DNA of 49,244 nt from Lachnoclostridium sp. An138 (GTDB lineage: Bacteria > Bacillota > Clostridia > Lachnospirales > Lachnospiraceae): positions 1-49,244 of the forward strand of contig NZ_NFLF01000024.1 of NCBI RefSeq assembly GCF_002160765.1. The letters are read 5' to 3'. The translations under genes and the position numbers were made by a program. Under the pieces are notes generated by a model. That model was not told the DNA's origin. It worked only from the letters and a program-made list of their open reading frames with translations, and made no database searches. This document shows, in pieces, positions 27,802-36,292 of this stretch. Each line of letters opens with the position of its first letter. Position 1 is the stretch's first letter.

Positions 27802-28275
27802 CTATTTTTTCTCCCGCCGCTTTCCAGTCATGGACTCAACGGTCAGCTTCAGCACTCGTGTCTGGGCCACCACGGCTTCGTTATAATGGAAACCGGCCGG
27901 AACCGGATAGTGCTCCATCAGAATATCGAGAGCTTCTCTTTTTTCTTCCTCCGGCACATCCTCCACAGCGCCATACCCAATTACGCTTTCATAGCACATG
28001 GTGCAGTTTCCCTTTTCCATATCCGTAAAGAGCATATGGCCGCAGTCCATCTCAAAGCAGACCTTATTATTTTTTGAAAGCAGCTCATATTTCATGCCTG
28101 TCTGCGCCCCGTGGAAATACAGGACTACCTGCTGTCCATCCACCGCCATGCCGAAATTGAGCGGAATCACATAGGGATATTCATCGCCCTGCATGGCAAT
28201 CCGGCAGACGTCGCATTTTTTCATGACTTCAAGAATTTCATCAAAATCCCGAATCTCTCTGTCACTTCTTCTCAT
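27802..28275 (-). CDS. Pyridoxamine 5'-phosphate oxidase family protein (NimA-like)
   Basis: A 157-residue split-barrel flavin-binding protein. The start MRRSDREIRDFDEILEVMKKCDVCRIAM and the segment YPYVIPLNFGM (about 33-43) match the NimA-like group, some of which reduce nitroimidazoles. YFHGAQTGMKYELL and the central VCFEMD also fit that fold. It is probably a small FMN-dependent reductase or flavin chaperone. Its ATG overlaps the stop of the decarboxylase gamma gene (ATGA), so it is translationally coupled to a sodium-pump operon, an unexpected pairing. Whether it resists nitro drugs is not inferable. Confidence 0.85.
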   Translation of the reverse strand: MRRSDREIRDFDEILEVMKKCDVCRIAMQGDEYPYVIPLNFGMAVDGQQVVLYFHGAQTGMKYELLSKNNKVCFEMDCGHMLFTDMEKGNCTMCYESVIGYGAVEDVPEEEKREALDILMEHYPVPAGFHYNEAVVAQTRVLKLTVESMTGKRREKK

Positions 28276-28412
28276 GCCTGCTCATCTTCCTTTTTCTTAG
28301 GACCGGAAATCTTTCCCATGAGCATTACAAGAAGTGTCAGAATGCCGATTACTACGAAAATTCCGGCCATTCCCTTTAACATAATTTCCAGTGCAATGAT
28401 AAAATCACCCAT
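28272..28412 (-). CDS. Sodium-pump decarboxylase gamma-subunit-like small protein
   Basis: A 46-residue protein. One membrane helix (about 15-33, GMAGIFVVIGILTLLVMLMG) is followed by a charged tail GPKKKEDEQA. Position directly after the beta-subunit gene, size and topology (short lumenal start, one helix, charged cytoplasmic tail) match a minimal OadG/GcdG-type gamma subunit, which anchors and stabilises the complex. GGAGG lies 11 bases upstream, overlapping the beta stop codon. Its stop overlaps the ATG of the next gene. It lacks the longer Pro/Ala linker and histidine tail of enterobacterial OadG. Confidence 0.8.
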   Translation of the reverse strand: MGDFIIALEIMLKGMAGIFVVIGILTLLVMLMGKISGPKKKEDEQA

Positions 28413-28427
28413 CTTAATGCGCACCTC

Positions 28428-29564
28428 CTACAGATAAGCAGCCACAAGGCTGATGACAAGACCTCCGGCGATAACGGAAGCAATCTGGCCGGATACGTTC
28501 GCGCCGATGGCATGCATCAGAATCACGTTTGTCGGATCTTCTTCCATCGCCATCTTCTGAACGACACGGGCCGACATCGGGAACGCGGAAATCCCGGCAG
28601 CTCCGATCATCGGGTTGATTTTTTTCTTGCGGAACAGGTTCAGGAACTTCGCAAGAAGCACTCCGCCGATACTGTCAAAAACGAAAGCAACCAGACCAAG
28701 CAGCATGATCAGAAGTGTGTCAAAGTTCACGAAAGCTTCCGCACGCATACTGAAGGAAATCGTAATTCCCAGAAGCAGGGTGATCAGATTGGCCAGCACG
28801 TTCTGAGCCGTATCAGACAGGTTTCCAAGCACACCGCACTCACGCAGCAGATTTCCGAACATCAGGAAGCCTACCAGGGCAACGGACTGGGGAGATACCA
28901 GACCTACCAGAAACGTAACAAGGATCGGGAACGCAATCTTCATCTTCTGGGAAACGGTTCCCGGTTTATAATCCATGTGAATCCGGCGTTCCTTCTTGGT
29001 GGTGACAAGACGAATCGCAAAGGGCTGTACGATAGGAACCAGGGCCATATAGGAATAGGCCGCCACCGCAATGGGTCCCACATAATTGGAATGCAGTACC
29101 TGAGACACCAGAATCGAGGTCGGTCCGTCCGCGGCTCCGATAATACCGATAGAAGCAGCGTCCTTCAGGTCAAAGCCCAGCAGCACTGCCACGCAGATCG
29201 CGAAGAAGATACCAAACTGCGCGCCTGCGCCGAACAGGAACATAGACGGCATAGACAACAGCGGTCCGAAGTCAATCATCGCTCCGATACCGATAAACAG
29301 CAGAATCGGAAGCGCCTCAGACGCGTCAATGCCTACATTAAACAGCCATTCAATAATACCATTTACCACTCCGATGCCTTCCATCTCCTGGTTAATCACA
29401 CCGGACAGCGGCAGATTCACCAGAATGGCTCCAAATCCCATCGGAAGCAGAAGCGCGGGCTCATAGTCCTTCTTAATCGCAAGGTAAATCAGCAGGATTC
29501 CCACCAGATACATCACAGCCTGCTGCCAGGTGATGGACAAAAGCCCCTCCCATAGAAATTCCAT
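28428..29564 (-). CDS. Sodium-translocating decarboxylase beta subunit
   Basis: A 378-residue integral membrane protein with around nine helices that couples decarboxylation of a carboxybiotin carrier to Na+ export. The conserved ASIGIIGAADGPTSI segment includes Asp146, equivalent to the essential Asp of OadB, and GAAGISAFPMSARVVQKM near the C-terminus matches the second conserved region. OadB, GcdB and MmdB cannot be separated by sequence reading. No carboxyltransferase alpha subunit or biotin-carrier gene lies within the window, so the partner enzyme (oxaloacetate, glutaconyl-CoA or methylmalonyl-CoA decarboxylase) must be elsewhere. A strong promoter precedes it. Confidence 0.92.
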   Translation of the reverse strand: MEFLWEGLLSITWQQAVMYLVGILLIYLAIKKDYEPALLLPMGFGAILVNLPLSGVINQEMEGIGVVNGIIEWLFNVGIDASEALPILLFIGIGAMIDFGPLLSMPSMFLFGAGAQFGIFFAICVAVLLGFDLKDAASIGIIGAADGPTSILVSQVLHSNYVGPIAVAAYSYMALVPIVQPFAIRLVTTKKERRIHMDYKPGTVSQKMKIAFPILVTFLVGLVSPQSVALVGFLMFGNLLRECGVLGNLSDTAQNVLANLITLLLGITISFSMRAEAFVNFDTLLIMLLGLVAFVFDSIGGVLLAKFLNLFRKKKINPMIGAAGISAFPMSARVVQKMAMEEDPTNVILMHAIGANVSGQIASVIAGGLVISLVAAYL

Positions 29565-29588
29565 TTCCTTTCCTCCTTATCGTTTACA

Positions 29589-29618
29589 CAAATCGAGACT
29601 TCTGACACCTTCGCCAAA
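29589..29618 (-). other. Leader stem-loop of the decarboxylase operon
   Basis: Arms GAGACTTTTG / CAGAAGTCTC (one G-U pair) with a 10-base loop lie between the promoter and the ribosome site. It matches no riboswitch that I recognise. Confidence 0.45.
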
Positions 29619-29640
29619 AGTCTCTCTTTTTCTACCAGAA

Positions 29641-29669
29641 ATGATAGCATATTTGCCCTGTCGTGTCAA
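29641..29669 (-). promoter_or_regulatory. Promoter of the decarboxylase beta operon
   Basis: Minus-strand TTGACA, 17-base spacer, TATCAT with extended TGC; near consensus. Confidence 0.8.
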
Positions 29670-29761
29670 TTCATTTGAGAATTTCGGGAGAATCTCTTAG
29701 CGCCCTTTTAACACTCTTTTTACCGCTCGCTTTTTCCTGTCTCCTGAGATTCTTCTGTTCT

Positions 29762-30658
29762 TCAGATGCCTTCACAGTCAAATGCCGGAATAAAGCTTTC
29801 CTCTGCTGTCCCGCCTTCCTGAATAAAACCGTTTTCCACTCCCAGCTCTACGGCGAAATCAAGCAGACGCTCATATTCCCGTTTCGTCACTTTCCGGTTC
29901 AATTCCGGCCATTTCTCCATGCCCGGAAGCGGCGTGTACTGATTCATAAGGCTTATATATACCTGATTTCCATAAGTCTCATACACATATCTTACCACTT
30001 CTTTTGCGTTTTTCAGGTGGCCGGGAAGGAGAAGATGCCGGACAATCACTCCCCGCTTCATCATGCCTTCTTCATCGAACTCCGCTTCTTTTCCGCCCAT
30101 CTGACGCACCATTTCCCGAAGTGCCTCCTGCGCAGTCTGCGGATAATCCGGCGCGTTGGAATAGCGGGCCGCGGTCTCCGCTTCCATATATTTGAAGTCT
30201 GTCAGATAGATATCTACAATTCCTTCCAGCATCTGCAGCGTTTCCACCTTCTCATATCCGCTGCAGTTATACACGATGGGCAGCTTCAGGCCCAGAACAA
30301 ACGCCTGCTTCAATGCCCGCACAATCTCCGGCGTATAATGTGTGGGCGTCACCAGATTGATATTCGCCGCGCCCTTCTCCTGAAGCTCCAGAAAGATTTC
30401 AGAAAGCCGTTCCGGCGTGATATCCTTTCCTGCCCCGGCCCGGGCGATATCCCTGTTCTGGCAGTATACGCACCTCAAGGGACAGCCGCTGAAAAATACA
30501 GTGCCGGAGCCCTGCTTTCCCGAAATGCAGGGTTCCTCCCACATATGAAGCGCTGCTCTGGCACATTTTATCTTTGTTCCCGCTGCTCCGCAATAGCCTC
30601 GCTGTCCCGCAGCGCGGTCGGCGCGGCAGCTGCGGGGGCATAAGGCGCATGGTGGCAT
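29762..30658 (-). CDS. Radical SAM protein, PflA-like
   Basis: A 298-residue radical S-adenosylmethionine protein. The [4Fe-4S] motif CPLRCVYC (C-x3-C-x2-C) is near residues 59-66. A separate N-terminal cysteine pattern CALCPRSC...GYC marks the COG1313-type group, annotated as putative pyruvate-formate-lyase activating enzymes. TIM-barrel elements (LVTPTHYTPEIV, DIYLTDFKYM) follow. The real substrate of this group is not established. The start lies 2 bases after the YaaA stop, so it belongs to the bcp-yaaA unit. Oxidative-stress neighbours are notable for an O2-sensitive enzyme. Confidence 0.88.
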   Translation of the reverse strand: MPPCALCPRSCRADRAAGQRGYCGAAGTKIKCARAALHMWEEPCISGKQGSGTVFFSGCPLRCVYCQNRDIARAGAGKDITPERLSEIFLELQEKGAANINLVTPTHYTPEIVRALKQAFVLGLKLPIVYNCSGYEKVETLQMLEGIVDIYLTDFKYMEAETAARYSNAPDYPQTAQEALREMVRQMGGKEAEFDEEGMMKRGVIVRHLLLPGHLKNAKEVVRYVYETYGNQVYISLMNQYTPLPGMEKWPELNRKVTKREYERLLDFAVELGVENGFIQEGGTAEESFIPAFDCEGI

Positions 30659-30660
30659 GG

Positions 30661-31431
30661 TTATTCCTCCGTCCTGATAAACACCCAGCTTGTATTATCG
30701 GAATGTTCCTCGTCAAACACATAGCCCAGCCGGTCAAATTTCTTTGCTTCCTCCGGGCTCTCCGCCCGGCGTTCCGCCAGAAAGCGCACCATTTCTCCTC
30801 TGGCCATCTTGGCGTAGGTGCCTTTCTGCGCGATCTTTCCCCCGGACCACTCTCCGAAAATGCAGGTGATAAAATGCGTCTCCGGCCTTAAAAACCGCTC
30901 CACACAACGGGAGTACTCCTTTGACGCCAGATTTATGATAACCCCGGCAGGCTCTCCGGAATCTGCGTCTCCCGCACAGATCTCTTCACAGATTCTGCTT
31001 CCCCAGAAGTCATAGAGATCTCTGCTGCCGCCTGCCGAAAGCCTGGCCTGCATCTCCAGCCGGTAGGGCGTTACGCCATCCATGGGCTTTAAGACCCCGT
31101 AAAAGCCGGACAGAATCCGCAGATGGCTCTGCACCCAGGACAGCATCTCCTCTTCAAAGACAGCAGGAGCCATATACTGATACTGGATTCCCTCATAGGA
31201 GAGGATGGCCGGTGTCAGATTCCGGCGCAGATCCATGGTCCGGAACCGTTCAAAATTCTGACGTGCCAGCTTTTCATTGCATCCCCAGAGCTTCTTCGCT
31301 TCCTCGTAGGACAGTTCCCGCATACGGGCCAGCAGTTCTTCCGTCTTATCCAGAAACGCCGGCACCCCCTGAGGCGCCAGCGTATCCGTATCCACATTCA
31401 TTTTCTTCGCAGGCGAGATAATCACCCTCAT
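30661..31431 (-). CDS. yaaA: Peroxide stress protein YaaA
   Basis: A 256-residue YaaA/DUF328 (UPF0246) protein. The N-terminus MRVIISPAKKMN, the segment LSGFYGVLKPMDGVTPYRLEM and the C-terminal INLASKEY region are all diagnostic. In E. coli YaaA lowers free intracellular iron during H2O2 stress and binds DNA; the same role is inferred here. It overlaps the peroxiredoxin gene by 4 bases (ATGA), a sensible peroxide-defence pairing. Family assignment is strong. Confidence 0.94.
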   Translation of the reverse strand: MRVIISPAKKMNVDTDTLAPQGVPAFLDKTEELLARMRELSYEEAKKLWGCNEKLARQNFERFRTMDLRRNLTPAILSYEGIQYQYMAPAVFEEEMLSWVQSHLRILSGFYGVLKPMDGVTPYRLEMQARLSAGGSRDLYDFWGSRICEEICAGDADSGEPAGVIINLASKEYSRCVERFLRPETHFITCIFGEWSGGKIAQKGTYAKMARGEMVRFLAERRAESPEEAKKFDRLGYVFDEEHSDNTSWVFIRTEE

Positions 31432-31883
31432 GAAAGCTCCTCCAGCATCTGCGCCGGATTTTCCGCCGCCTTTACCTTATCGAAGGCTTTGACAATCATT
31501 CCTTTTTCATCAATCAGGTAAGTGGTCCGCACCACGCCCATGGATACCTTCCCGTAATTTTTCTTCTCTTTCCATACATCGTAAGCCTGTATCACCTTCA
31601 GCTCCGGATCGGAAAGAAGCGTAAAGGAAAGGCCCTGTTTCTCTTCAAACCGTTTATGGGAAGCCACGGAATCCCTGCTGACTCCCAGAATCACCGCGCC
31701 CTTTTCCTCAAACTGAGGCCGCAGTTCAGAAAAGCCGCAGGCCTGCCTTGTGCATCCCGGCGTATTATCCTTCGGGTAAAAATAAAGAATCACTTTCTTT
31801 CCTGCGTAATCAGAAAGGCTGCGCATCTCTCCATTCTGATCCGGCAGTGTAAAGTCCGGTGCTTTTATTCCTGTATCCAGCAT
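31428..31883 (-). CDS. bcp: Thiol peroxidase (Bcp/PrxQ peroxiredoxin)
   Basis: A 151-residue peroxiredoxin that reduces H2O2 and organic hydroperoxides using thioredoxin. The motif PKDNTPGCTRQACGF carries the peroxidatic Cys (near residue 43) and a second Cys five residues later, typical of atypical 2-Cys PrxQ proteins. Start set at 31883 (ATG, AGGAGG 8 bases upstream); a TTG 6 bases earlier is less likely. It is followed by yaaA and the radical SAM gene. No separate promoter is obvious, so it may also be reached by read-through from capA. Confidence 0.93.
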   Translation of the reverse strand: MLDTGIKAPDFTLPDQNGEMRSLSDYAGKKVILYFYPKDNTPGCTRQACGFSELRPQFEEKGAVILGVSRDSVASHKRFEEKQGLSFTLLSDPELKVIQAYDVWKEKKNYGKVSMGVVRTTYLIDEKGMIVKAFDKVKAAENPAQMLEELS

Positions 31884-31910
31884 AACCAATTCCTCCTGTT
31901 GCTCTATTTT

Positions 31911-31936
31911 TTGTTACTCTGTTATTTTGTTATTCT
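31911..31936 (-). repeat. Three tandem 8-base repeats upstream of bcp
   Basis: TGTTACTC, TGTTATTT and TGTTATTC follow one another, read on the plus strand. Position about 30 bases before the bcp start would suit a regulator site or a leader element. Confidence 0.45.
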
Positions 31937-31982
31937 GCCGCTCCGCCGCGCTGTTTCTCTGTTTCATTGGTTCTTTGCTTCT

Positions 31983-33251
31983 TCATTCTCCTGAAACATC
32001 TGCATCCGTCTGCCGGCTGACTCTTCCCCCGCTGTCGATCGAAATGCCGGAGGAAAGGCCTTCCATATTCCGATAAAAAGCTTCCGTCTCATCCTCTTCC
32101 AGCAGCCGCATGCGGTTTGCTTCACTGACGCAGGGAATCAGGCGGATCTCCGTTCCGTTTTCCCCGAAAGTCAGCTCCACCAGCATACTCTCGTAGGTGC
32201 CGTTGTTAAAAATAAAATTTCCAAGGCTGTAAAAAACCGGCTTTCCCTGATAGTATTCGATCCCCTGGAGCACGTGGGGATGCGCTCCTATCACAGCGTC
32301 AGCTCCTGCATCGATATACTGTTTCGCCAGGGTCCTCTGATATTCTTCCGGCTGCGTGCTTCTCTCCACGCCCCAGTGCACGTAAACCACCGTAAAATCA
32401 CAGCTTTCCTCGGCTTTTTTGATCTGTTCCACCAGCGCTGACGCGTCGTAAGTAGTAAAGAGTCCCGATGTACTGGACGATGCATTCCAGGAATACTCGG
32501 GGATCACCCGGCTGGCTCCCAGAAACCCGATGGTTCTGCCGTTTACTTCAAAGGTTTTCAGCGCTTTTGCTTCCTCCAGGTTTTCTCCGGCTCCCACATG
32601 GGCGATTCCCGCGCCGTCAAGGGTATTCAGGGTCTCTGTAAGGGGACTGCGCCCAAAATCCAGCATGTGGTTATTGGCAAGCGTCACAATATCCACGCTC
32701 AGATCCGAAAGCACGGAAATATAACCCGGGTCCACCCGAAAAGTGTATTCCTTTTCCGCCATGGCTTCTCCGGTCGTTCCGAAAGGAAATTCCTGGTTCA
32801 GCATGAAAATATCCGCTTCCCGGAGCGCAGAAAGAAGCCCTTCTGAGGCCGCGGCTGAAATTCCCTGCTGGCTGTATTTCGTCTGAAGCAGATCCGTAAG
32901 AAACAGATCTCCCGCAAAAAGCATCTTTACGGGACCTGCGCCGCTGTCTGTCCTGCTGTCTGCCCCCGCATCCGCGCCGGCAGACGCGGCTGTTCCCTCC
33001 CCGCCTTCCGTTTTCCCGGCGGCCGGAGATTCCGTCCCCTGTTCCGCTGTATTTTCCGCAGTCTGCGTTTCCCCTCCTGCCTGTTCCTCTTCCTTCGGTT
33101 CAATTACGTATACCTTCGGAATCTCCGCGTCGCTTTCACCGGCCTCTGGAATCCAGAAAAGCCCTGCTGCCAGGCAGACTGACAGACTGAGAACAAGCAG
33201 TCCCGCGCACAGAAGAACTCCTCTTGCCAGATATTTCAGAAATGCCCGCAT
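31983..33251 (-). CDS. CapA-family membrane-anchored protein
   Basis: A 422-residue CapA/PgsA-type protein (metallophosphatase-like fold). An N-terminal membrane anchor (about 10-32) is followed by a Gly/Ala/Glu/Thr-rich low-complexity linker (50-108). The catalytic-type domain begins with VKMLFAGDLFL and contains TLANNHMLDFG (about 190-200), VYVHWGVE and GAHPHVLQGIEYYQGKPVFYSLGNF split across conserved metal sites. Relatives take part in poly-gamma-glutamate capsule synthesis or wall-associated hydrolysis, but no other capsule gene is present. It follows nrdJ by 18 bases. Confidence 0.9.
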   Translation of the reverse strand: MRAFLKYLARGVLLCAGLLVLSLSVCLAAGLFWIPEAGESDAEIPKVYVIEPKEEEQAGGETQTAENTAEQGTESPAAGKTEGGEGTAASAGADAGADSRTDSGAGPVKMLFAGDLFLTDLLQTKYSQQGISAAASEGLLSALREADIFMLNQEFPFGTTGEAMAEKEYTFRVDPGYISVLSDLSVDIVTLANNHMLDFGRSPLTETLNTLDGAGIAHVGAGENLEEAKALKTFEVNGRTIGFLGASRVIPEYSWNASSSTSGLFTTYDASALVEQIKKAEESCDFTVVYVHWGVERSTQPEEYQRTLAKQYIDAGADAVIGAHPHVLQGIEYYQGKPVFYSLGNFIFNNGTYESMLVELTFGENGTEIRLIPCVSEANRMRLLEEDETEAFYRNMEGLSSGISIDSGGRVSRQTDADVSGE

Positions 33252-33269
33252 TCATCTCTCCTTTGCCGC

Positions 33270-35534
33270 TCAGGAGCATTTACTCCATCCGCAGTTTTTG
33301 CAAATATTGCAGCCGCCCTCAAAGCTTAAGGGCTCCCCGCACTCGGGACATACCACCTTCGCCTTCTTTTCGGCCACGGCTTTGGGCTTCGGCACCGGCT
33401 TTGCCTCTCCGCCCTCTTTGATTCTTCGCTCCTTCAGCTCCTCCTGTACCTCCAGGTACATATCCAGAAGCGCGTTTCCTACCGCCATGGGACAGCAGGA
33501 CCCCTTGCTGGTATCCCCCTTTGTGGCCCTGCGCACCGTATAGGAAGGACAGGAGCCTGTGGAATTCAGCTGGTCAATGATGGTATAGATATCTATGCCG
33601 CCCCGGGCGCTGATGGAAATCATACGGGACAGGCCAATCATAAAGTTATTGCAGCCGCCCGTAGACCCTTTGCTCAGGTATATCTCAAGAAGGGCGCCTG
33701 TATGGGGATCAAACAGGGCGATACAGTGCAGGCTTCCGCAGCCTGTAATGAGCTTTCTCTTCTTTCCCAGCACATCATCGTTCACTTTGATGATCTCGCC
33801 CCGGCCAAGGCCTTCTCCTGCGGCCACGCCCTTTTTCTTATCTGTGCTTAAGATTCCCACCCGTTTACAGCCGTCGCGGAAAATGGTGATTCCTTTCAGG
33901 CCTCTTTCATAAGCATAAAGATACAGGCGCTCTGTCTCCTCTACCGTAAAGGAATTGGGTACATTCACCGTGGAACTGATGGACGCGTCGATATGCTCCT
34001 GCCATACGGACTGCATATCGATCCGCTGCCGGTAATCCAGCGTCATGGCTGTCACAAAGAAATCCGGCAGACTTCCTTCGTCTTTTATCTTATGGTCTTT
34101 CATATACCGCTCCACAATCGGAGTGTACACTTTATAGTAAACGTCACTTCCGTGCAGGGATTCCGTCTTTCTCTCATAATAATTGGCATAAATAGGCTCG
34201 ATGCCGCCGGAAATACCAAGCATGGTAGACAAAGTTCCCGTGGGCGCAATCGTCAGCAGCTGGGAATTACGCAGTCCGTATTTCTGCACCAGCTCCCGGG
34301 TACGCTCAGTGGTATTGTGCAGGAAATAGGGCGTCTCCATGATTTCTTCCACATTGCACCTGGGGAAGGCTCCTTCCTCCTTAGCCAGGAGCGCAGAAGT
34401 CTCAATGGCAGTATCCGCCATGGCAAATCCTATGCGGTCACAAATCTCCACCGCTTCCGCTTCTCCATAGGTGAGGCCCAGCTTCAGCAGCATGTCCGCC
34501 AGCCCCATGATCCCAAGGCCGATCTGCCGCCAGTCTGCCACGCTCTCCTGCTGCTCCTTTAAGGGATGCAGAGGCAGCCCCTCGTCCAGGACCTCATTAA
34601 GAGCTTTCACACAAATCTTCACGCAGTCCTTAAACAAAGCGAAATCAAAATAAGCGTTATCCTCAAAAGGATTCTGCACAAATTCCGACAGATTCATGCT
34701 GCCCAGAAGACAGCTTCCGCCTGCGGGCAGCGGCTCTTCCGCGCAGGGATTTACGCCCGCATAGGAGAAGGACTTCGTATTGGAGAGCAGATTCCACTCT
34801 TTAATCCGATCCCAGAACAGAGCTCCCGGCTCCGCGTAATCCCAGTTTGTCTCCGCCAGGTGATGGAACAGATCCCGGGCCATAATCTTCTTTTCTATCT
34901 TCTGTCCTGTCTCTTCCCTGGTATAGTGAAGGGTGAAAGGCCTGTTTTCCTTTACCGCCTCCATAAACTCATTGCTGACCCGGACGGAGATATTGGCCTT
35001 TGTCACCTTATTCAGATCTGTCTTCAAATCTACGAATTCTTCCACATCCGGATGGGAACAGTCAATGGATATCATCAGAGCGCCCCGTCTTCCGTTCTGC
35101 CCGATGAGGCTCGTTACAAGGGAATAGAGTTCCATAAACGACACAGCCCCGCTGGTCTCCTTGGCCGCGTTATTGATCGTGGCTCCTCTGGGACTTAAGC
35201 CCGAAATATCGATGCCGCAGCCGCCGCCGTAGCTGTAGGTCCGCGCAAGCTTCGTGGCGCAGTTGAAAATACTTTCGATATTATCTTCCGGCGGCGTAAT
35301 CACATAGCAGTTGGACAGGCTGATCTTCTTTCCATGACTCTGAAGTCCCCGGTTGGACAGAATCCTGCCGCCAAACAGAAACTTCTTTTCCTTAATCAGC
35401 CTCGCTGCCTCCTGGTTTCCTCCGCTGATACGCGTAATCCACTCTTCAAAATTTTCATTCTCAAAGCAGTATTTCTTCTTCCAAATGTCGATTCCCAGCT
35501 GGTTTTCTGCCCCCAGCCACTCTTTTTCATCCAT
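33270..35534 (-). CDS. nrdJ: Adenosylcobalamin-dependent ribonucleotide reductase (class II)
   Basis: About 754 residues. It converts ribonucleotides to deoxyribonucleotides using vitamin B12, independent of oxygen. The active-site region NPCAEEPLPAGGSCLLGSMN (about 286-305) gives the catalytic Asn, Cys and Glu. The loop SSTVNVPNSF and the C-terminal zinc-ribbon-like CPECGEPL...CNICKNCG also fit NrdJ. Start set at 35534; a longer frame to 35606 would begin inside the promoter (35578-35606). A B12 riboswitch is not visible. Tandem repeats over the promoter resemble NrdR boxes. Confidence 0.95.
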   Translation of the reverse strand: MDEKEWLGAENQLGIDIWKKKYCFENENFEEWITRISGGNQEAARLIKEKKFLFGGRILSNRGLQSHGKKISLSNCYVITPPEDNIESIFNCATKLARTYSYGGGCGIDISGLSPRGATINNAAKETSGAVSFMELYSLVTSLIGQNGRRGALMISIDCSHPDVEEFVDLKTDLNKVTKANISVRVSNEFMEAVKENRPFTLHYTREETGQKIEKKIMARDLFHHLAETNWDYAEPGALFWDRIKEWNLLSNTKSFSYAGVNPCAEEPLPAGGSCLLGSMNLSEFVQNPFEDNAYFDFALFKDCVKICVKALNEVLDEGLPLHPLKEQQESVADWRQIGLGIMGLADMLLKLGLTYGEAEAVEICDRIGFAMADTAIETSALLAKEEGAFPRCNVEEIMETPYFLHNTTERTRELVQKYGLRNSQLLTIAPTGTLSTMLGISGGIEPIYANYYERKTESLHGSDVYYKVYTPIVERYMKDHKIKDEGSLPDFFVTAMTLDYRQRIDMQSVWQEHIDASISSTVNVPNSFTVEETERLYLYAYERGLKGITIFRDGCKRVGILSTDKKKGVAAGEGLGRGEIIKVNDDVLGKKRKLITGCGSLHCIALFDPHTGALLEIYLSKGSTGGCNNFMIGLSRMISISARGGIDIYTIIDQLNSTGSCPSYTVRRATKGDTSKGSCCPMAVGNALLDMYLEVQEELKERRIKEGGEAKPVPKPKAVAEKKAKVVCPECGEPLSFEGGCNICKNCGWSKCS

Positions 35535-35551
35535 TTCTTTCCCCACTCCAA

Positions 35552-35599
35552 TCCATAGATATAGTTGTGTAATTTCTATACTAGCACAAGATATAGATT
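35552..35599 (-). promoter_or_regulatory. Candidate paired NrdR boxes
   Basis: The 8-mer AGATATAG occurs at 35557-35564 and 35589-35596, exactly 32 bases apart (about three helical turns), on the nrdJ promoter. The upstream copy (35584-35599) matches 12 of 16 positions of the NrdR box as I recall it; the other matches 9. Paired boxes at near-integral turns are the known NrdR arrangement. Confidence 0.5.
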
Positions 35600-35606
35600 T
35601 CCTCAA
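35578..35606 (-). promoter_or_regulatory. Promoter of nrdJ
   Basis: Minus-strand TTGAGG, 17-base spacer, TAGTAT with extended TGC, about 45 bases upstream of the start codon. Confidence 0.7.
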
Positions 35607-35615
35607 GAGGTATTT

Positions 35616-36092
35616 TTATGCCTCCAGCCCCTCATCCTCGATAAGCTCTGTGCCATCCGCAGCCGATGTGGCCAGAAAATCACACCTCTCGTTCTGCTCA
35701 TGTCCGTCATGGCCTTTGACCCAGATAAATTTCACCTGATGAGGCTCCTTTGCCTTCAGAAGCCGTTTCCAGAGATCCACATTTTTCACGGGTCCAGAGC
35801 TTCCCCTCCAGTTCTTTTTCAGCCATCCCTCCACCCAGTGCTTATTAAAGGCGTCCGTCACATATTTCGAATCCGAATACACCTCCACCTGGCAGGGGCG
35901 GTTCAGGGCTTCCAGCCCCACAATCACAGCCATCAGTTCCATCCGGTTGTTCGTCGTCCGTTTATAGCCCTGGCTGTACTCCCGCACATGGAGCTGTCCT
36001 TTCGCGTCCTCACAGGTCAGAATTACTCCGTAGCCTCCCGGACCGTCCGGATTTCCTCTGGCTGCCCCGTCTGTATAAATTTTTACAAGCAT
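35616..36092 (-). CDS. rnhA: Ribonuclease HI
   Basis: A 158-residue RNase H that removes RNA from RNA-DNA hybrids. Catalytic acidic residues are visible in YTDGAARGNPDGPGGYG (Asp8), NNRMELMAV (Glu), VYSDSKYV (Asp) and NERCDFLA (Asp); the latter His-containing loop KGHDGHEQNE is also conserved. The start at 36092 has GGAGG 9 bases upstream; the frame continues to 36215 but lacks a ribosome site. The gene ends 10 bases before the nrdJ promoter -35. Both neighbours serve DNA replication. Confidence 0.94.
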   Translation of the reverse strand: MLVKIYTDGAARGNPDGPGGYGVILTCEDAKGQLHVREYSQGYKRTTNNRMELMAVIVGLEALNRPCQVEVYSDSKYVTDAFNKHWVEGWLKKNWRGSSGPVKNVDLWKRLLKAKEPHQVKFIWVKGHDGHEQNERCDFLATSAADGTELIEDEGLEA

Positions 36093-36201
36093 ACTTATAA
36101 ACCTCCAAGCGCTTCTTTTCTGACTTTTCTTTCTGCTCCGTCCGGGATTCTGAAGCGCCGCAAAGTCCTGCGGCTTCCCGGTCCGGATTCTGCGGATCAG
36201 A

Positions 36202-36235
36202 AAAGGGGGACACACCAGCCGGTGTGTCCCCCTTT
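36202..36235 (-). terminator. Terminator of the NCS2 permease gene
   Basis: Perfect 15-base stem AAAGGGGGACACACC / GGTGTGTCCCCCTTT with an AGCC loop and TTTT on the minus strand. Confidence 0.88.
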
Positions 36236-36292
36236 GATGTTCTATCCTATTTTACCTGATAGCCTTCAGGAATGCAACCTGTCTTCCGCCCT

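Noticed and set aside
35535-35606. N-terminal extension of NrdJ
   Set aside because: It begins inside the -35 element of the nrdJ promoter.
35535-35615. Cobalamin riboswitch before nrdJ
   Set aside because: The leader is too short for the B12 box and its helices.
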